Shown piece by piece: positions 18,241 to 25,386 of a stretch of 46,032 nucleotides of DNA. The notes below the pieces were generated by a model, which was given only the letters and a program-made list of their open reading frames with translations, made no database searches and was not told the DNA's origin. The first letter of the stretch is position 1, and each line of letters opens with the position of its first letter. A program made the translations under genes and the position numbers. The DNA is taken from contig NTXX01000004.1 of NCBI GenBank assembly GCA_002559145.1, positions 61,033 to 107,064 on the forward strand, given 5' to 3'. Source of the stretch: Bacillus sp. AFS006103. Its GTDB lineage: Bacteria; Bacillota; Bacilli; Bacillales; Cytobacillaceae.

Positions 18241-19461
18241 TTAGGTTAATTTATTTAAATAAGTAACTGCATCAATAACCATACCCTTTTGATTGTAATA
18301 ATCTGCAAGCATTTTATAAAAACGGGTGAGGTCATCCGTATGTTCATTTGCCTCTTCAAAATAAGGGATTACCTTCGATTCCAAATATTTAAATGCTTTT
18401 ACCTGAGAGGTCATGTGGAGGAGATAAAAGTCTGCCAAGAGTCGATATTTTTTCACACCCAAATCTTTAGACAATAAGGTAACCTCTTGGAAACATTCTT
18501 TTGCTTTTTCGATTGAGTGAAGTGAATGGTGCACCTCCCCCATCGCATACAAAGTGACGAGATAATGCTGATTTTTATTCGGCTGCAGGGCCAAACTTTT
18601 TTCATAATAAAACAGCGCTTCGTTTGCCTTCTTCATTTTAAATTGCAAATGGCCCATATTATGATAGATCTGTGGAAGTAATTTTTCTTTCTTTAATAAT
18701 TCTGCGTTTCGGATTAAATGGTGAAAACACTCCTGTGCTTCTTCATAGATATTAGAGTGGGTATAATTAATCCCAAGCAGCATGAGGGTGTGGAGAATTC
18801 GAATGAAGTTATGCTGATTCATGAATATTTGCAAAGCCATTTTACCAAAATGGATAGCATGTCCTGATTGTTCAAGTGAGCTTTTTACAAGTGATCGATG
18901 ATATAGAAATTCCCCACTTGCGGTTATATGATTATTTTCTGTATGTAAAACATCGAGGATATCATCTGCAGTTTGATATTGTCCCTTCCACATTAAGAAT
19001 ATCGCATGATAGTAACGAAATAAATAATCTTCATGTTGGGAAAAATTCCTCTTTTGCTTATATAAAAGGGCCCGTTGGCCATCTGCTTCATCAACAAGGC
19101 CTTTAAAAATTAAATATCGAAACTTATATAGCTCGTATACATAAATATATTGGGAAAATGGAATAAGATGTTCAATTTGAACCAATTTTTGATAATTTTC
19201 TTCAATTTCATCCCTTAGGTAAAAATTGATCTTACCGTCCAGCCGCCTTAGTAAGATTTTGATTTCCTCTTCTTTTTCCTCCATCTCTTCCAGATCTATA
19301 TTTAAACGCCTTAGTATAAGGGAAATCGTCGCTTCGTTTGCTTCTTTTGAATTGTTCTCAATCTTACTTAAATGTGGGACAGAACAGATTCCTTTGGAAA
19401 GTTCTGCTTGTGTGATTCCTCTTTGCGTTCGATAGAATTTAATCAGTGCTCCAAATTCCAT
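18241..19461 (-). CDS. NprR-like RRNPP regulator (HTH plus TPR)
   Basis: This 406-residue regulator has an N-terminal XRE helix-turn-helix (residues ~3-60: IKFYRTQRGITQAELSKGIC, then PHLSKIENNSKEA) followed by ~330 residues of tetratricopeptide repeats, e.g. IYHNMGHLQFKMKKANEALF and YYEKSLALQPN. This matches NprR/PlcR/Rap-type quorum-sensing receptors, and the length is close to NprR (~423 aa). ATG 19461 is used because GGTGG precedes it and the HTH begins there; an open frame runs up to 19521. A short exported peptide is encoded immediately downstream. NprR homologues switch on proteases and sporulation-linked genes when bound to their peptide; the targets here are unknown. Confidence 0.88.
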   Translation of the reverse strand: MEFGALIKFYRTQRGITQAELSKGICSVPHLSKIENNSKEANEATISLILRRLNIDLEEMEEKEEEIKILLRRLDGKINFYLRDEIEENYQKLVQIEHLIPFSQYIYVYELYKFRYLIFKGLVDEADGQRALLYKQKRNFSQHEDYLFRYYHAIFLMWKGQYQTADDILDVLHTENNHITASGEFLYHRSLVKSSLEQSGHAIHFGKMALQIFMNQHNFIRILHTLMLLGINYTHSNIYEEAQECFHHLIRNAELLKKEKLLPQIYHNMGHLQFKMKKANEALFYYEKSLALQPNKNQHYLVTLYAMGEVHHSLHSIEKAKECFQEVTLLSKDLGVKKYRLLADFYLLHMTSQVKAFKYLESKVIPYFEEANEHTDDLTRFYKMLADYYNQKGMVIDAVTYLNKLT

Positions 19462-19597
19462 AATGCCACCAAACCGTGCCTTTCCTTTATTTACTATTTT
19501 ACAACAATATACAGATTTCATATAGCCGCTTTTCAGATTATTAAAAAAATATTACTAATAGTACCCTTTCTAACTTGGGAAAGTTTTTTATAAAAGG

Positions 19598-19625
19598 CAA
19601 AAAACCAGTCCGATAAAAGGACTGG
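19598..19625 (-). terminator. Terminator of corA
   Basis: CCAGTCC (19605-19611) pairs with GGACTGG (19619-19625). On the minus strand this is followed by TTTTTTG. It lies just past the corA stop. Confidence 0.88.
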
Positions 19626-19629
19626 TAAT

Positions 19630-20568
19630 CTAGAAATATTTCTTTTTCCAAAAAATGAATGCAGTTAAACTTGTTAAAAAAGCAGAGATTACTAGCGGTA
19701 TTGCATAGGAATGGGTGGCATGCTGGAAAGGGATATCCACGTTCATCCCATAAAAACTCGCCACCATTGTTGGGAAGGATAAAATAATTGTAATTGAAGT
19801 TAAAAACTTCATCACAATGTTTAGGTTATTCGAGATAATCGATGCAAAGGCATTCATCATCCCCGATAGGATCGAGCGATAGGTCTCAGCCATTTCAATC
19901 GCCTGTGTTTTTTCAATAATTACGTCTTCTAATAAGTCCTTGTCTTCTTCATACATTTTTAAATAGTTGAAGCGCAAAATTTTATCGAGGACAACCTTAT
20001 TGGATTTTAATGAGGTCGTAAAATAAACTAAACTTTTCTCTAAAGAAAGAAAGGCGAACAATTCTTTATTTTTTAATGATTGATGAACGACACGTTCAAT
20101 CTCATTTGTCTTCTTGTTAATTTGCTTTAAGTAACGAAGATAATACGAGGAAATAACGAACAGAATTTGCAGCGCAAACCGCGTCTTTTTAAACGTAAAA
20201 AACTCTTTTACTCTGTTTTTTCGAAATTCCTCTAAAATTGGTGTATCCTTTAAGGAAACCGTAATGATACATTCATCGGTAAGAATGATGCCGATTGGAA
20301 TGGTTTCATAACCAGCAAAACCATTTTCATCATGAACAATATAAGGAAAATCGACAATGATATAGACTCGGCCATCATCTCGTTCTATCCTCGGACGTTC
20401 TTCATCATCTAGGGCATCTTTGATGATATCTACATCAATTTGAGCATCCATGGATACCTTGTTAATCTCTTCTTGTGTTGGGGCGTACATATTGACCCAG
20501 CAACCTTTTGAGATGACATCTACCTGTTCTAAAACTTTTGTCTCTGTACTTTTAAAAATTTCCAGCAT
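19630..20568 (-). CDS. corA: CorA family magnesium/divalent cation transporter
   Basis: This 312-residue protein has a large N-terminal cytoplasmic domain and two C-terminal membrane helices. The CorA signature GMN is at 274-276 in SFYGMNVDIPF, between the helices, and a positively charged tail (FWKKKYF) ends the protein. It forms pentameric Mg2+ channels, sometimes carrying Co2+/Ni2+. GAGGAGG at 20576-20582 is 7 bases before ATG 20568. That ribosome site can be masked by pairing with the end of a small leader ORF (20585-20713), within a strongly structured leader, so translational control is likely. A CDF metal exporter lies upstream on the same strand. Confidence 0.93.
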   Translation of the reverse strand: MLEIFKSTETKVLEQVDVISKGCWVNMYAPTQEEINKVSMDAQIDVDIIKDALDDEERPRIERDDGRVYIIVDFPYIVHDENGFAGYETIPIGIILTDECIITVSLKDTPILEEFRKNRVKEFFTFKKTRFALQILFVISSYYLRYLKQINKKTNEIERVVHQSLKNKELFAFLSLEKSLVYFTTSLKSNKVVLDKILRFNYLKMYEEDKDLLEDVIIEKTQAIEMAETYRSILSGMMNAFASIISNNLNIVMKFLTSITIILSFPTMVASFYGMNVDIPFQHATHSYAIPLVISAFLTSLTAFIFWKKKYF

Positions 20569-20575
20569 GACATAA

Positions 20576-20744
20576 CCTCCTCACTCACTTTGTTCGAGGA
20601 AGCCAACAACCTTTTCCAGAGTTGATATTCTTGATATTCATTTCAATCCATTCAAAGATCACATTGACTTCCCCTCGCCTACTACTTGGGTCCGGGTCTA
20701 CGGAATAACTCAAAAATATCAACTCCCTTTAACTTTTTATTGTA
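20576..20744 (-). promoter_or_regulatory. Structured 5' leader of corA with SD-masking hairpins
   Basis: On the minus strand GGAGTTGATATTTTTGA (20726-20710) pairs with TCAAGAATATCAACTCT (20634-20618): 17 consecutive pairs including two G-U, enclosing 75 bases. This stem covers the ribosome site and TTG start of a leader ORF. A second hairpin pairs CTTCCTC (20602-20596) with GAGGAGG (20582-20576), the corA ribosome site, around a 13-base loop holding the leader stop codon. A candidate -10 box TACAAT (20744-20739) places the RNA 5' end next to the first stem. It does not match the M-box or NiCo riboswitch sequences I know. Pairing is directly visible; the ligand or signal is inferred. Confidence 0.6.
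20585..20713 (-). CDS. Putative 42-codon leader peptide upstream of corA
   Basis: TTG 20713 follows AAAGGGAG by 9 bases and opens a 42-residue frame: MSYSVDPDPSSRRGEVN, then a more ordinary stretch with EWIEMNIKN, ending PRTK. It stops 16 bases before corA. The early Asp-Pro-Asp-Pro recalls the Salmonella MgtL leader (MEPDPTP...), where alternating acidic and proline residues make ribosomes fall off or stall at low Mg2+ and so control a Mg2+ transporter. Its last codons lie in the hairpin masking the corA ribosome site, so translating ribosomes would open it. The start is non-ATG and lies within a stable stem; conservation is untested, and the region may instead be a non-coding structured RNA. 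Confidence 0.45.
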   Translation of the reverse strand: MSYSVDPDPSSRRGEVNVIFEWIEMNIKNINSGKGCWLPRTK

Positions 20745-20796
20745 CCTATCCTATCATAAACCCAAATCACCTAAAGTACAAAGGAGTTTTTTTAAA

Positions 20797-21693
20797 TTAT
20801 TCATCTTCCGCGAAATAGGGGTTTAAATGGATTAAAACTTCCTGGATGTTATCAAACTTATCCATAAGTCTTTGTTTAATTAATTTTGCGAGGTCATGCC
20901 CTTGCTTGATTGTTTTAAAATGATCAATTGAGATACGTAAATCCACTAATACATAATGACCCAATTCTCTTGCTCGAATCCGGTCAATTCGTTTGACCTC
21001 TTCAAAGGCCTTCACCGCAGCAATATATTCCTGAAGTGTCTCTGTATCAATATTTCGTTCAAGTAAGATATCAAATGCCTCTGTTAACATTTCCTTGGCG
21101 ATTTTGAAAATTAAATAGGCGACAAAAATACTGGCTGCTTTATCCCCGTAAAGCAAGAAATGAATATCGAATCGGTTTCCGGCGATCGAAATTAGAACCC
21201 CGATGGCAGCTGCAATGGATGCGACAATATCTGCTTTATGGTCAAAAGCAATCGCTTCAATCGCCTTACTCTTATTCTGTTTCGCGACTTTTAATGAACT
21301 TCGGTACAGCATAACTTTGGTTGCATACGAAAAGAGGGCGACCCACATCGCCAACAAGCTCGGTGATTCCACTTCATGAAAGAAACCACTAATGCCTTCA
21401 TAAACCACATAAATGGCAACAAAAAAAAGTAATATCCCGATAATGCCTGAAACGATGACTTCGGCCTTCCCATGCCCATAAGGATGTTCCTTATCGGCAG
21501 GCTTATTGGCGATTTTTATCACTAATAGCACGATGATAGATGCAAAGACATCTGCAGCAGAATGGATCCCATCTGCAAAGACCGCGTCACTATTCCCATA
21601 CCAACCGATGACAATCTTCCCTACGGTAAGAATAATATTACTAATTACACTTATCCAGGCCACTTTTTTAGCCAGCGTTTCTCTCATTTCCAT
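20797..21693 (-). CDS. Cation diffusion facilitator family transporter
   Basis: This ~298-residue CDF protein has six membrane segments followed by a cytoplasmic ferredoxin-like domain. The metal-binding pairs are visible: D..D in DAVFADGIHSAADVF (TM2) and H..D in AFDHKADIVAS (TM5); HPYGHGKAE is the usual histidine-bearing loop. It exports Zn2+, Fe2+, Mn2+ or Co2+ in exchange for protons. An open frame reaches GTG 21708, but that codon overlaps AGGTGG, so ATG 21693 (11 bases after it) is used; ATG 21687 is also possible. corA follows on the same strand after 228 bases holding its own structured leader. Confidence 0.9.
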   Translation of the reverse strand: MEMRETLAKKVAWISVISNIILTVGKIVIGWYGNSDAVFADGIHSAADVFASIIVLLVIKIANKPADKEHPYGHGKAEVIVSGIIGILLFFVAIYVVYEGISGFFHEVESPSLLAMWVALFSYATKVMLYRSSLKVAKQNKSKAIEAIAFDHKADIVASIAAAIGVLISIAGNRFDIHFLLYGDKAASIFVAYLIFKIAKEMLTEAFDILLERNIDTETLQEYIAAVKAFEEVKRIDRIRARELGHYVLVDLRISIDHFKTIKQGHDLAKLIKQRLMDKFDNIQEVLIHLNPYFAEDE

Positions 21694-21815
21694 AAATAAA
21701 TAAACCACCTTTAAAAATACCTCTAGAAATCATAGCAAACTCAACCTTGATGGGTCTATAGAAAAAGTCTTGCTCACCACAAGCTATGTTGGCGGCATGC
21801 AAAATATCTAACTAT

Positions 21816-21953
21816 CTATCCTTCGTGGCCCTCATTTTCTTCTTTCACCATTTCAATTTCTTCGATGACGGAGATTTTATTAATTTGGTCATGAAGAAAA
21901 TGAAAGGCTTCGTCTAGTTTTTCCCGAGATGGAAACTCATTTTTTTCGTTCAT
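21816..21953 (-). CDS. Small hypothetical protein, 45 aa
   Basis: A 45-residue acidic helical peptide begins MNEKNEFPSREKLDEAFHFL and ends with glutamates. AGGAGG is correctly placed before ATG 21953. It is divergent from the YozQ-like gene, with ~100 bases between. The frame continues upstream to 22061 but without a ribosome site. I do not recognise a family; composition suggests a small soluble helix pair. Confidence 0.6.
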   Translation of the reverse strand: MNEKNEFPSREKLDEAFHFLHDQINKISVIEEIEMVKEENEGHEG

Positions 21954-22053
21954 TATATTTGCCTCCTGATGAGATTTATTTTTTATTAGGAGTAATCCTG
22001 TGAAAAAAAGAAAAAAATACCCTTGTATCAAAATTGAAAGGGAGGAATATGAG

Positions 22054-22269
22054 ATGGACAATAAGAATCAGAAAGCTAATCCAAAGAAAGAAGTAGCAGG
22101 GAGTTTCTATCATCCAAGTTATTACAAAGAGACGGATACCTTATCTGCTGGGCTTGCAACCACACATGAGCAAGCAAGTGACGCGTATACTGAAGGTGAA
22201 ATTGGCGCTGTTATTGATAATGTAAACGGTGAAGATGTCCAGATTCCGCAAAAAGGCTATGAGGAATAA
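22054..22269 (+). CDS. yozQ: YozQ-like protein (DUF4025 family)
   Basis: This 71-residue small protein has VAGSFYHPSYYKETDTLSAG and GLATTHEQASDAYTEGEI in the middle, which I recognise as the YozQ/DUF4025 type found in Bacillus. GGGAGG at 22040-22045 precedes ATG 22054; a longer frame from 22000 lacks a ribosome site. A strong terminator follows 12 bases after the stop. Function unknown; no membrane or signal segment. The family call is from memory of the sequence pattern. Confidence 0.72.
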   Translation: MDNKNQKANPKKEVAGSFYHPSYYKETDTLSAGLATTHEQASDAYTEGEIGAVIDNVNGEDVQIPQKGYEE

Positions 22270-22281
22270 TTAAAAATTAGA

Positions 22282-22318
22282 GAAAACAGCTCTCACATGA
22301 AAGCTGTTTTCTTTTTTT
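22282..22318 (+). terminator. Terminator of the yozQ-like gene
   Basis: GAAAACAGCT (22282-22291) pairs perfectly with AGCTGTTTTC (22302-22311), followed by seven T. Confidence 0.9.
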
Positions 22319-22340
22319 ATACTCTGTTAATTTTGCCTAG

Positions 22341-22454
22341 TGATTTCCGTTCCAGGCACTTCGCTTTCCGCGGGCGGTCCGGGGAGCCTCCTCGGCGCTT
22401 AAGCGCCTCCGGGGTCTCCCGCAGGAGTCTTCGTGCCTTCCACTCCAATCAACA
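22341..22454 (+). repeat. GC-rich palindromic repeat, copy 1
   Basis: A ~114 bp element opens with TGATTTCCGTTCCAGGCACT and runs through CGCTTTCCGCGGGC, GGAGCCTCCTCG and CCCGCAGGAGTCTTCG, closing GTGCCTTCCACTCCAATCAA. The ends are imperfect inverted repeats. It is far more GC-rich than its surroundings. Related copies lie at 31043-31174 (same orientation) and 31364-31493 (inverted). It sits between the yozQ terminator and the 3' end of yteA. Confidence 0.8.
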
Positions 22455-22503
22455 GGACAGGGTGCCAAAATCAAGAATATGCTTTATCACAGTCTTTTTT
22501 TAA

Positions 22504-23262
22504 TCATTTATCATCATGATCGACATAGGGGTCGTGTTCGAAAGCGGGTAAATCCCCAAAACTGGTCATGATTCCTTCCTCATCAAGGGCATCCTCATAT
22601 TTTTCATGCTGTGGATTTGGATAAACTTTAATATTATTTCCATACATGTCATTCCCGACAAAATTTTCATAATCTTCGACATAGCCAATGTTTTCGTCGG
22701 CTTCAGAATAGATATCATTGTAACTATCCTGTGGGAACGCTAAATCGGAGGGAGTTTCGGATGTGCCCCATGAGGCAACCGTCTGCCAAGAATCTTCCGC
22801 ATCAAAAGCCACGTTCTCATTCTTTTCATCCATAGCGAATTTACCAAATGGAGGCATGAGCACCCCTTCTTCAACTGGCCGTTTATGCGAAGTAACCTGA
22901 TCGGGACTGTGCTCGATACAATAAGTTGTATTTGGCAAGGCTTCTAAACGTTCTAGCGGAATTTCCTTCCCACATACCTCACAGTTTCCATACGTTCCCT
23001 TTTCCATCGCTTCTAACGCATGATTGATATTCCTAAGTTCAAATTGATAATGTTCATTTAAAGCAATATCTTTCTCACGTTCATATAATTCGGTTCCTTC
23101 ATCAGCTGGGTGGTTATCATAGCTGGACAACTCCCCCATCGATTCATGGAAATGACCTCTTTCTAAACCTAAGTGATCATTTTGTTCTAATCGTCCTTCT
23201 AGATCACTTTTTTCCTGCAACAATTGTAACCGTAACTCAGCTAACTGCTGTGTCGATAACAT
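22504..23262 (-). CDS. yteA: YteA family sporulation protein (DksA/TraR zinc finger)
   Basis: In this 252-residue protein, an N-terminal coiled-coil-like region (~1-90: ELRLQLLQEKSDLEGRL...) is followed by a DksA/TraR zinc finger at ~100-135: CEVCGKEIPLERLEALPNTT then YCIEH. The last zinc ligand is His rather than Cys. An acidic, Tyr/Asn-rich tail of ~120 residues follows. Members are annotated as YteA-type sporulation proteins in bacilli; the precise role is unknown. ATG 23262 follows AAAGGGG by 8 bases; the frame extends to 23292 without a better ribosome site. Confidence 0.85.
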   Translation of the reverse strand: MLSTQQLAELRLQLLQEKSDLEGRLEQNDHLGLERGHFHESMGELSSYDNHPADEGTELYEREKDIALNEHYQFELRNINHALEAMEKGTYGNCEVCGKEIPLERLEALPNTTYCIEHSPDQVTSHKRPVEEGVLMPPFGKFAMDEKNENVAFDAEDSWQTVASWGTSETPSDLAFPQDSYNDIYSEADENIGYVEDYENFVGNDMYGNNIKVYPNPQHEKYEDALDEEGIMTSFGDLPAFEHDPYVDHDDK

Positions 23263-23330
23263 GTGATAAACCCCTTTCATTGAAAAGCGCAATATCTATT
23301 TCACATTTATGTTATTTGTTTATATTTGTC

Positions 23331-23480
23331 CAGCTCCAGCACCCAGCGACTAGTGTCCTTCGCTCTTTTCCCTACGATAAGTCAACATCGAATCGCTCCG
23401 CTCTTCGTGTTTCCTTTATCTCAGTCAAAGCGCTCCAGGCCATACGTCGCTAAACGGGTGCTTCCGCTTTTCTTTGTTCC
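23331..23480 (-). repeat. Dispersed ~150 bp repeat, copy E (inverted)
   Basis: Read on the minus strand, this matches the full repeat: AAAGCGGAAGCACCCGTTTA at the left, the core CGATTCGATGTTGACTTATC, and GCTGGGTGCTGGAGCTGGAC at the right. It occupies the 365-base gap between the yteA start and the next small gene. It lacks the GCGG after the core seen in the others (GGGAAAAGAG instead). Confidence 0.88.
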
Positions 23481-23627
23481 CTTATATTTTCATTACTTTC
23501 GCGGTTGATTATGTAATGAAAATTTAATTCCATCAAAAACCAATCTCATGCATTGATTTTTAACTGAATAAGAATTGACGAGGCGAGTATCTTAAGAAAT
23601 ATCAATTAGGAGAAATGAGGAGATAGT

Positions 23628-23789
23628 GTGGTTAATGAAAACTTTGATACATTCAGAAAAGAGCAAAAGGAACATCAAGCGGTATATTTAGGTGGCAACA
23701 AAGCACAAAAGCCGGGTCTTAATGATCCGGAATATAATAATCAAGATAATACCGACAAGTCGCCGGGGGCGACCGGAAGAGATATTTAG
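23628..23789 (+). CDS. Small hydrophilic protein, 53 aa
   Basis: A 53-residue polar peptide starts at GTG 23628, 5 bases after AGGAG: MVNENFDTFRKEQKEHQAVY, with KPGLNDPEYNNQDN in the middle and a final SPGATGRDI. It has no cysteine, signal or membrane segment and looks like a small Bacillus stress or spore-associated peptide. It lies 18 bases before the permease gene, so the two are probably co-transcribed. I do not recognise the family. Confidence 0.65.
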   Translation: MVNENFDTFRKEQKEHQAVYLGGNKAQKPGLNDPEYNNQDNTDKSPGATGRDI

Positions 23790-23807
23790 AGTAAAAGGAG
23801 AATGTCA

Positions 23808-25163
23808 ATGAGTAAATCCAAATCCGGCGGGGACGAGCAAAACAACTTGAAATGGTGGCAGCTTTCTTTATTCGGAGTAGGCTGTACCATTGGGACAGGT
23901 TTTTTCCTTGGCTCCGGGTTAGCGATTAAGATGACTGGACCCTCTATTTTAATCGCGTTTTTGATCGCTGCCCTCGGGACTTATTTTGTCTATGATGCTC
24001 TTTCAAAAATGACTTCAAAAGAGCCATTAAAAGGCGGCTTTAGGTCGTATGCGAAGAAAGCCTATGGAAAATGGGCTGGTTTTAGCAGCGGTTGGGTCTA
24101 CTGGTCCTCAGAAGTACTAATCATGGGAAGCCAAATGACGGCACTATCCATTTTTTCCCGTTTCTGGCTGCCAAAAGTTCCCCTGTGGATATTCGCCACG
24201 ATTTATGCCGTTCTTGGATTAGCGGTTATTTTAATCGGAGTAAAGGTATTAAATAAACTTGAAAATATTCTTGCGATTTTAAAAATCTCAGCAATCTTAA
24301 TGTTTATCGTGATTGCCTTGCTGGCGATTTTCGGAGTCATTGATGGTGACCGCGCCATTCAGTACCCTAATAGTAAAAGCGAAATTCTTCCACACGGTTT
24401 CAAAGGCTTGTGGTCAGCTGTCATCTTTGCATTTTATGCCTTCGGAGGGATTGAAATCTTAGGATTGATGGCCACCAATTTAAACGATCCTAAAGAAGCG
24501 CCAAAAGCTGGGAAAGTGATGTTGTTTACCCTGATGATTATCTATGTTGTTTCCATCGGCCTTGCTGTTATGATTGTTTCTTGGAATCAATTTAACACAA
24601 AGGAAAGTACGTTTGTCGTGGCCTTAAACGCCTACCATTTGTCCTTTGTTCCGCATTTCTTTAATGCAACATTAATCATTGCAGGGTTTTCGACGATGAC
24701 GGCTTCTCTTTATGGGGTAACAAGCGTTCTTGTTACTTTGGGAGAAGAAGGTGATGCCCCTGCAAGTTTTTCGAAACTAGGGAAATTAAAAGTTCCCCTC
24801 CCCGCATTACTTGTGACAATGCTGGGAATTTCCGCTTCGATTGTGTCCGCGTTAGTGCTGCCCGATCAAATTTATGAGTGGGTGACCACAGGTGCTGCAT
24901 TAATGCTTCTTTATAATTGGCTCTTTATTCTGGCCTCTTCCAGAAAAATCTTAGAGTTAAAGCTGAAAGAAAAAATTATGTACTCCTTTGGCGCTCTCTT
25001 TATTTTAATTGCTGTCAGCGGGACACTATTTCATAAAACAAGTAGACCTGGCTTTTTCATTAGCTTAGCCTTTATTGGCATTATTGGGGTGATTACCTTA
25101 TTCATGCAGTTAAAGTGGAAAAAGTCTAAGAAAAAGGTTCTTAGTCCATGGCCTACCGCATAA
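23808..25163 (+). CDS. APC family amino acid permease
   Basis: This 451-residue, ~12-segment transporter has the APC TM1 hallmark GVGCTIGTGFFLGSGLAI and the TM6 segment FAFYAFGGIEILGL. AAGGAG is 7 bases before ATG 23808; ATG 23802 is too close to it. It imports an amino acid with protons or by exchange; specificity is unknown. The 53-codon gene lies just upstream. The stop codon falls at the very edge of repeat copy B (25162 on), so the repeat probably replaced or follows the native 3' end closely. Confidence 0.9.
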   Translation: MSKSKSGGDEQNNLKWWQLSLFGVGCTIGTGFFLGSGLAIKMTGPSILIAFLIAALGTYFVYDALSKMTSKEPLKGGFRSYAKKAYGKWAGFSSGWVYWSSEVLIMGSQMTALSIFSRFWLPKVPLWIFATIYAVLGLAVILIGVKVLNKLENILAILKISAILMFIVIALLAIFGVIDGDRAIQYPNSKSEILPHGFKGLWSAVIFAFYAFGGIEILGLMATNLNDPKEAPKAGKVMLFTLMIIYVVSIGLAVMIVSWNQFNTKESTFVVALNAYHLSFVPHFFNATLIIAGFSTMTASLYGVTSVLVTLGEEGDAPASFSKLGKLKVPLPALLVTMLGISASIVSALVLPDQIYEWVTTGAALMLLYNWLFILASSRKILELKLKEKIMYSFGALFILIAVSGTLFHKTSRPGFFISLAFIGIIGVITLFMQLKWKKSKKKVLSPWPTA

Positions 25164-25313
25164 AGAAAAGCGCAAGCGCCCTGTTCAGCGGCGTATGACC
25201 TGGAGCGCTCCAACTGAGATATAGGAAACACGAAGAGCTGGAGACGATTCGATGTTGACTTATCGTAGGGCGGAGAGCGAAGGACACTAGCCGCTAGGGC
25301 ACTGGAGCTGGAC
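25162..25313 (+). repeat. Dispersed ~150 bp repeat, copy B
   Basis: This complete copy starts AAGAAAAGCGCAAGCGCCCT at the permease stop codon and ends GCACTGGAGCTGGAC. The core CGATTCGATGTTGACTTATC is intact. The left (AGCGCCC..CAGCG) and right (CGCTAGGGCAC) ends are imperfect inverted repeats. Confidence 0.9.
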
Positions 25314-25354
25314 AATTTTCAAAGTCAAAATTATGGTTTCTTATCTTTTATGAA

Positions 25355-25386
25355 AATCCAGCGATTTTTCGCTGGTTTTTATTTTT
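25355..25386. terminator. Terminator after the permease and repeat B
   Basis: CCAGCG (25358-25363) pairs with CGCTGG (25370-25375), flanked by AAAAT and TTTTT, followed by ATTTTT. It lies between the permease and the convergent LysE gene; the A-rich 5' flank lets it act in both directions. Confidence 0.8.

Noticed and set aside
20576..20744. M-box, NiCo or c-di-AMP riboswitch before corA
   Set aside because: None of the conserved blocks of these classes that I know is present; the region is kept only as an unclassified structured leader.
22297..22503. Plus-strand frame of 68 codons across the GC-rich repeat
   Set aside because: It begins inside the yozQ terminator, lies mostly in the repeat, and has no ribosome site.
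25031..25315. Minus-strand frame of 94 codons over repeat B and the permease end
   Set aside because: Antisense to the permease and made largely of repeat sequence; similar false frames arise from the other copies (23250-23508).
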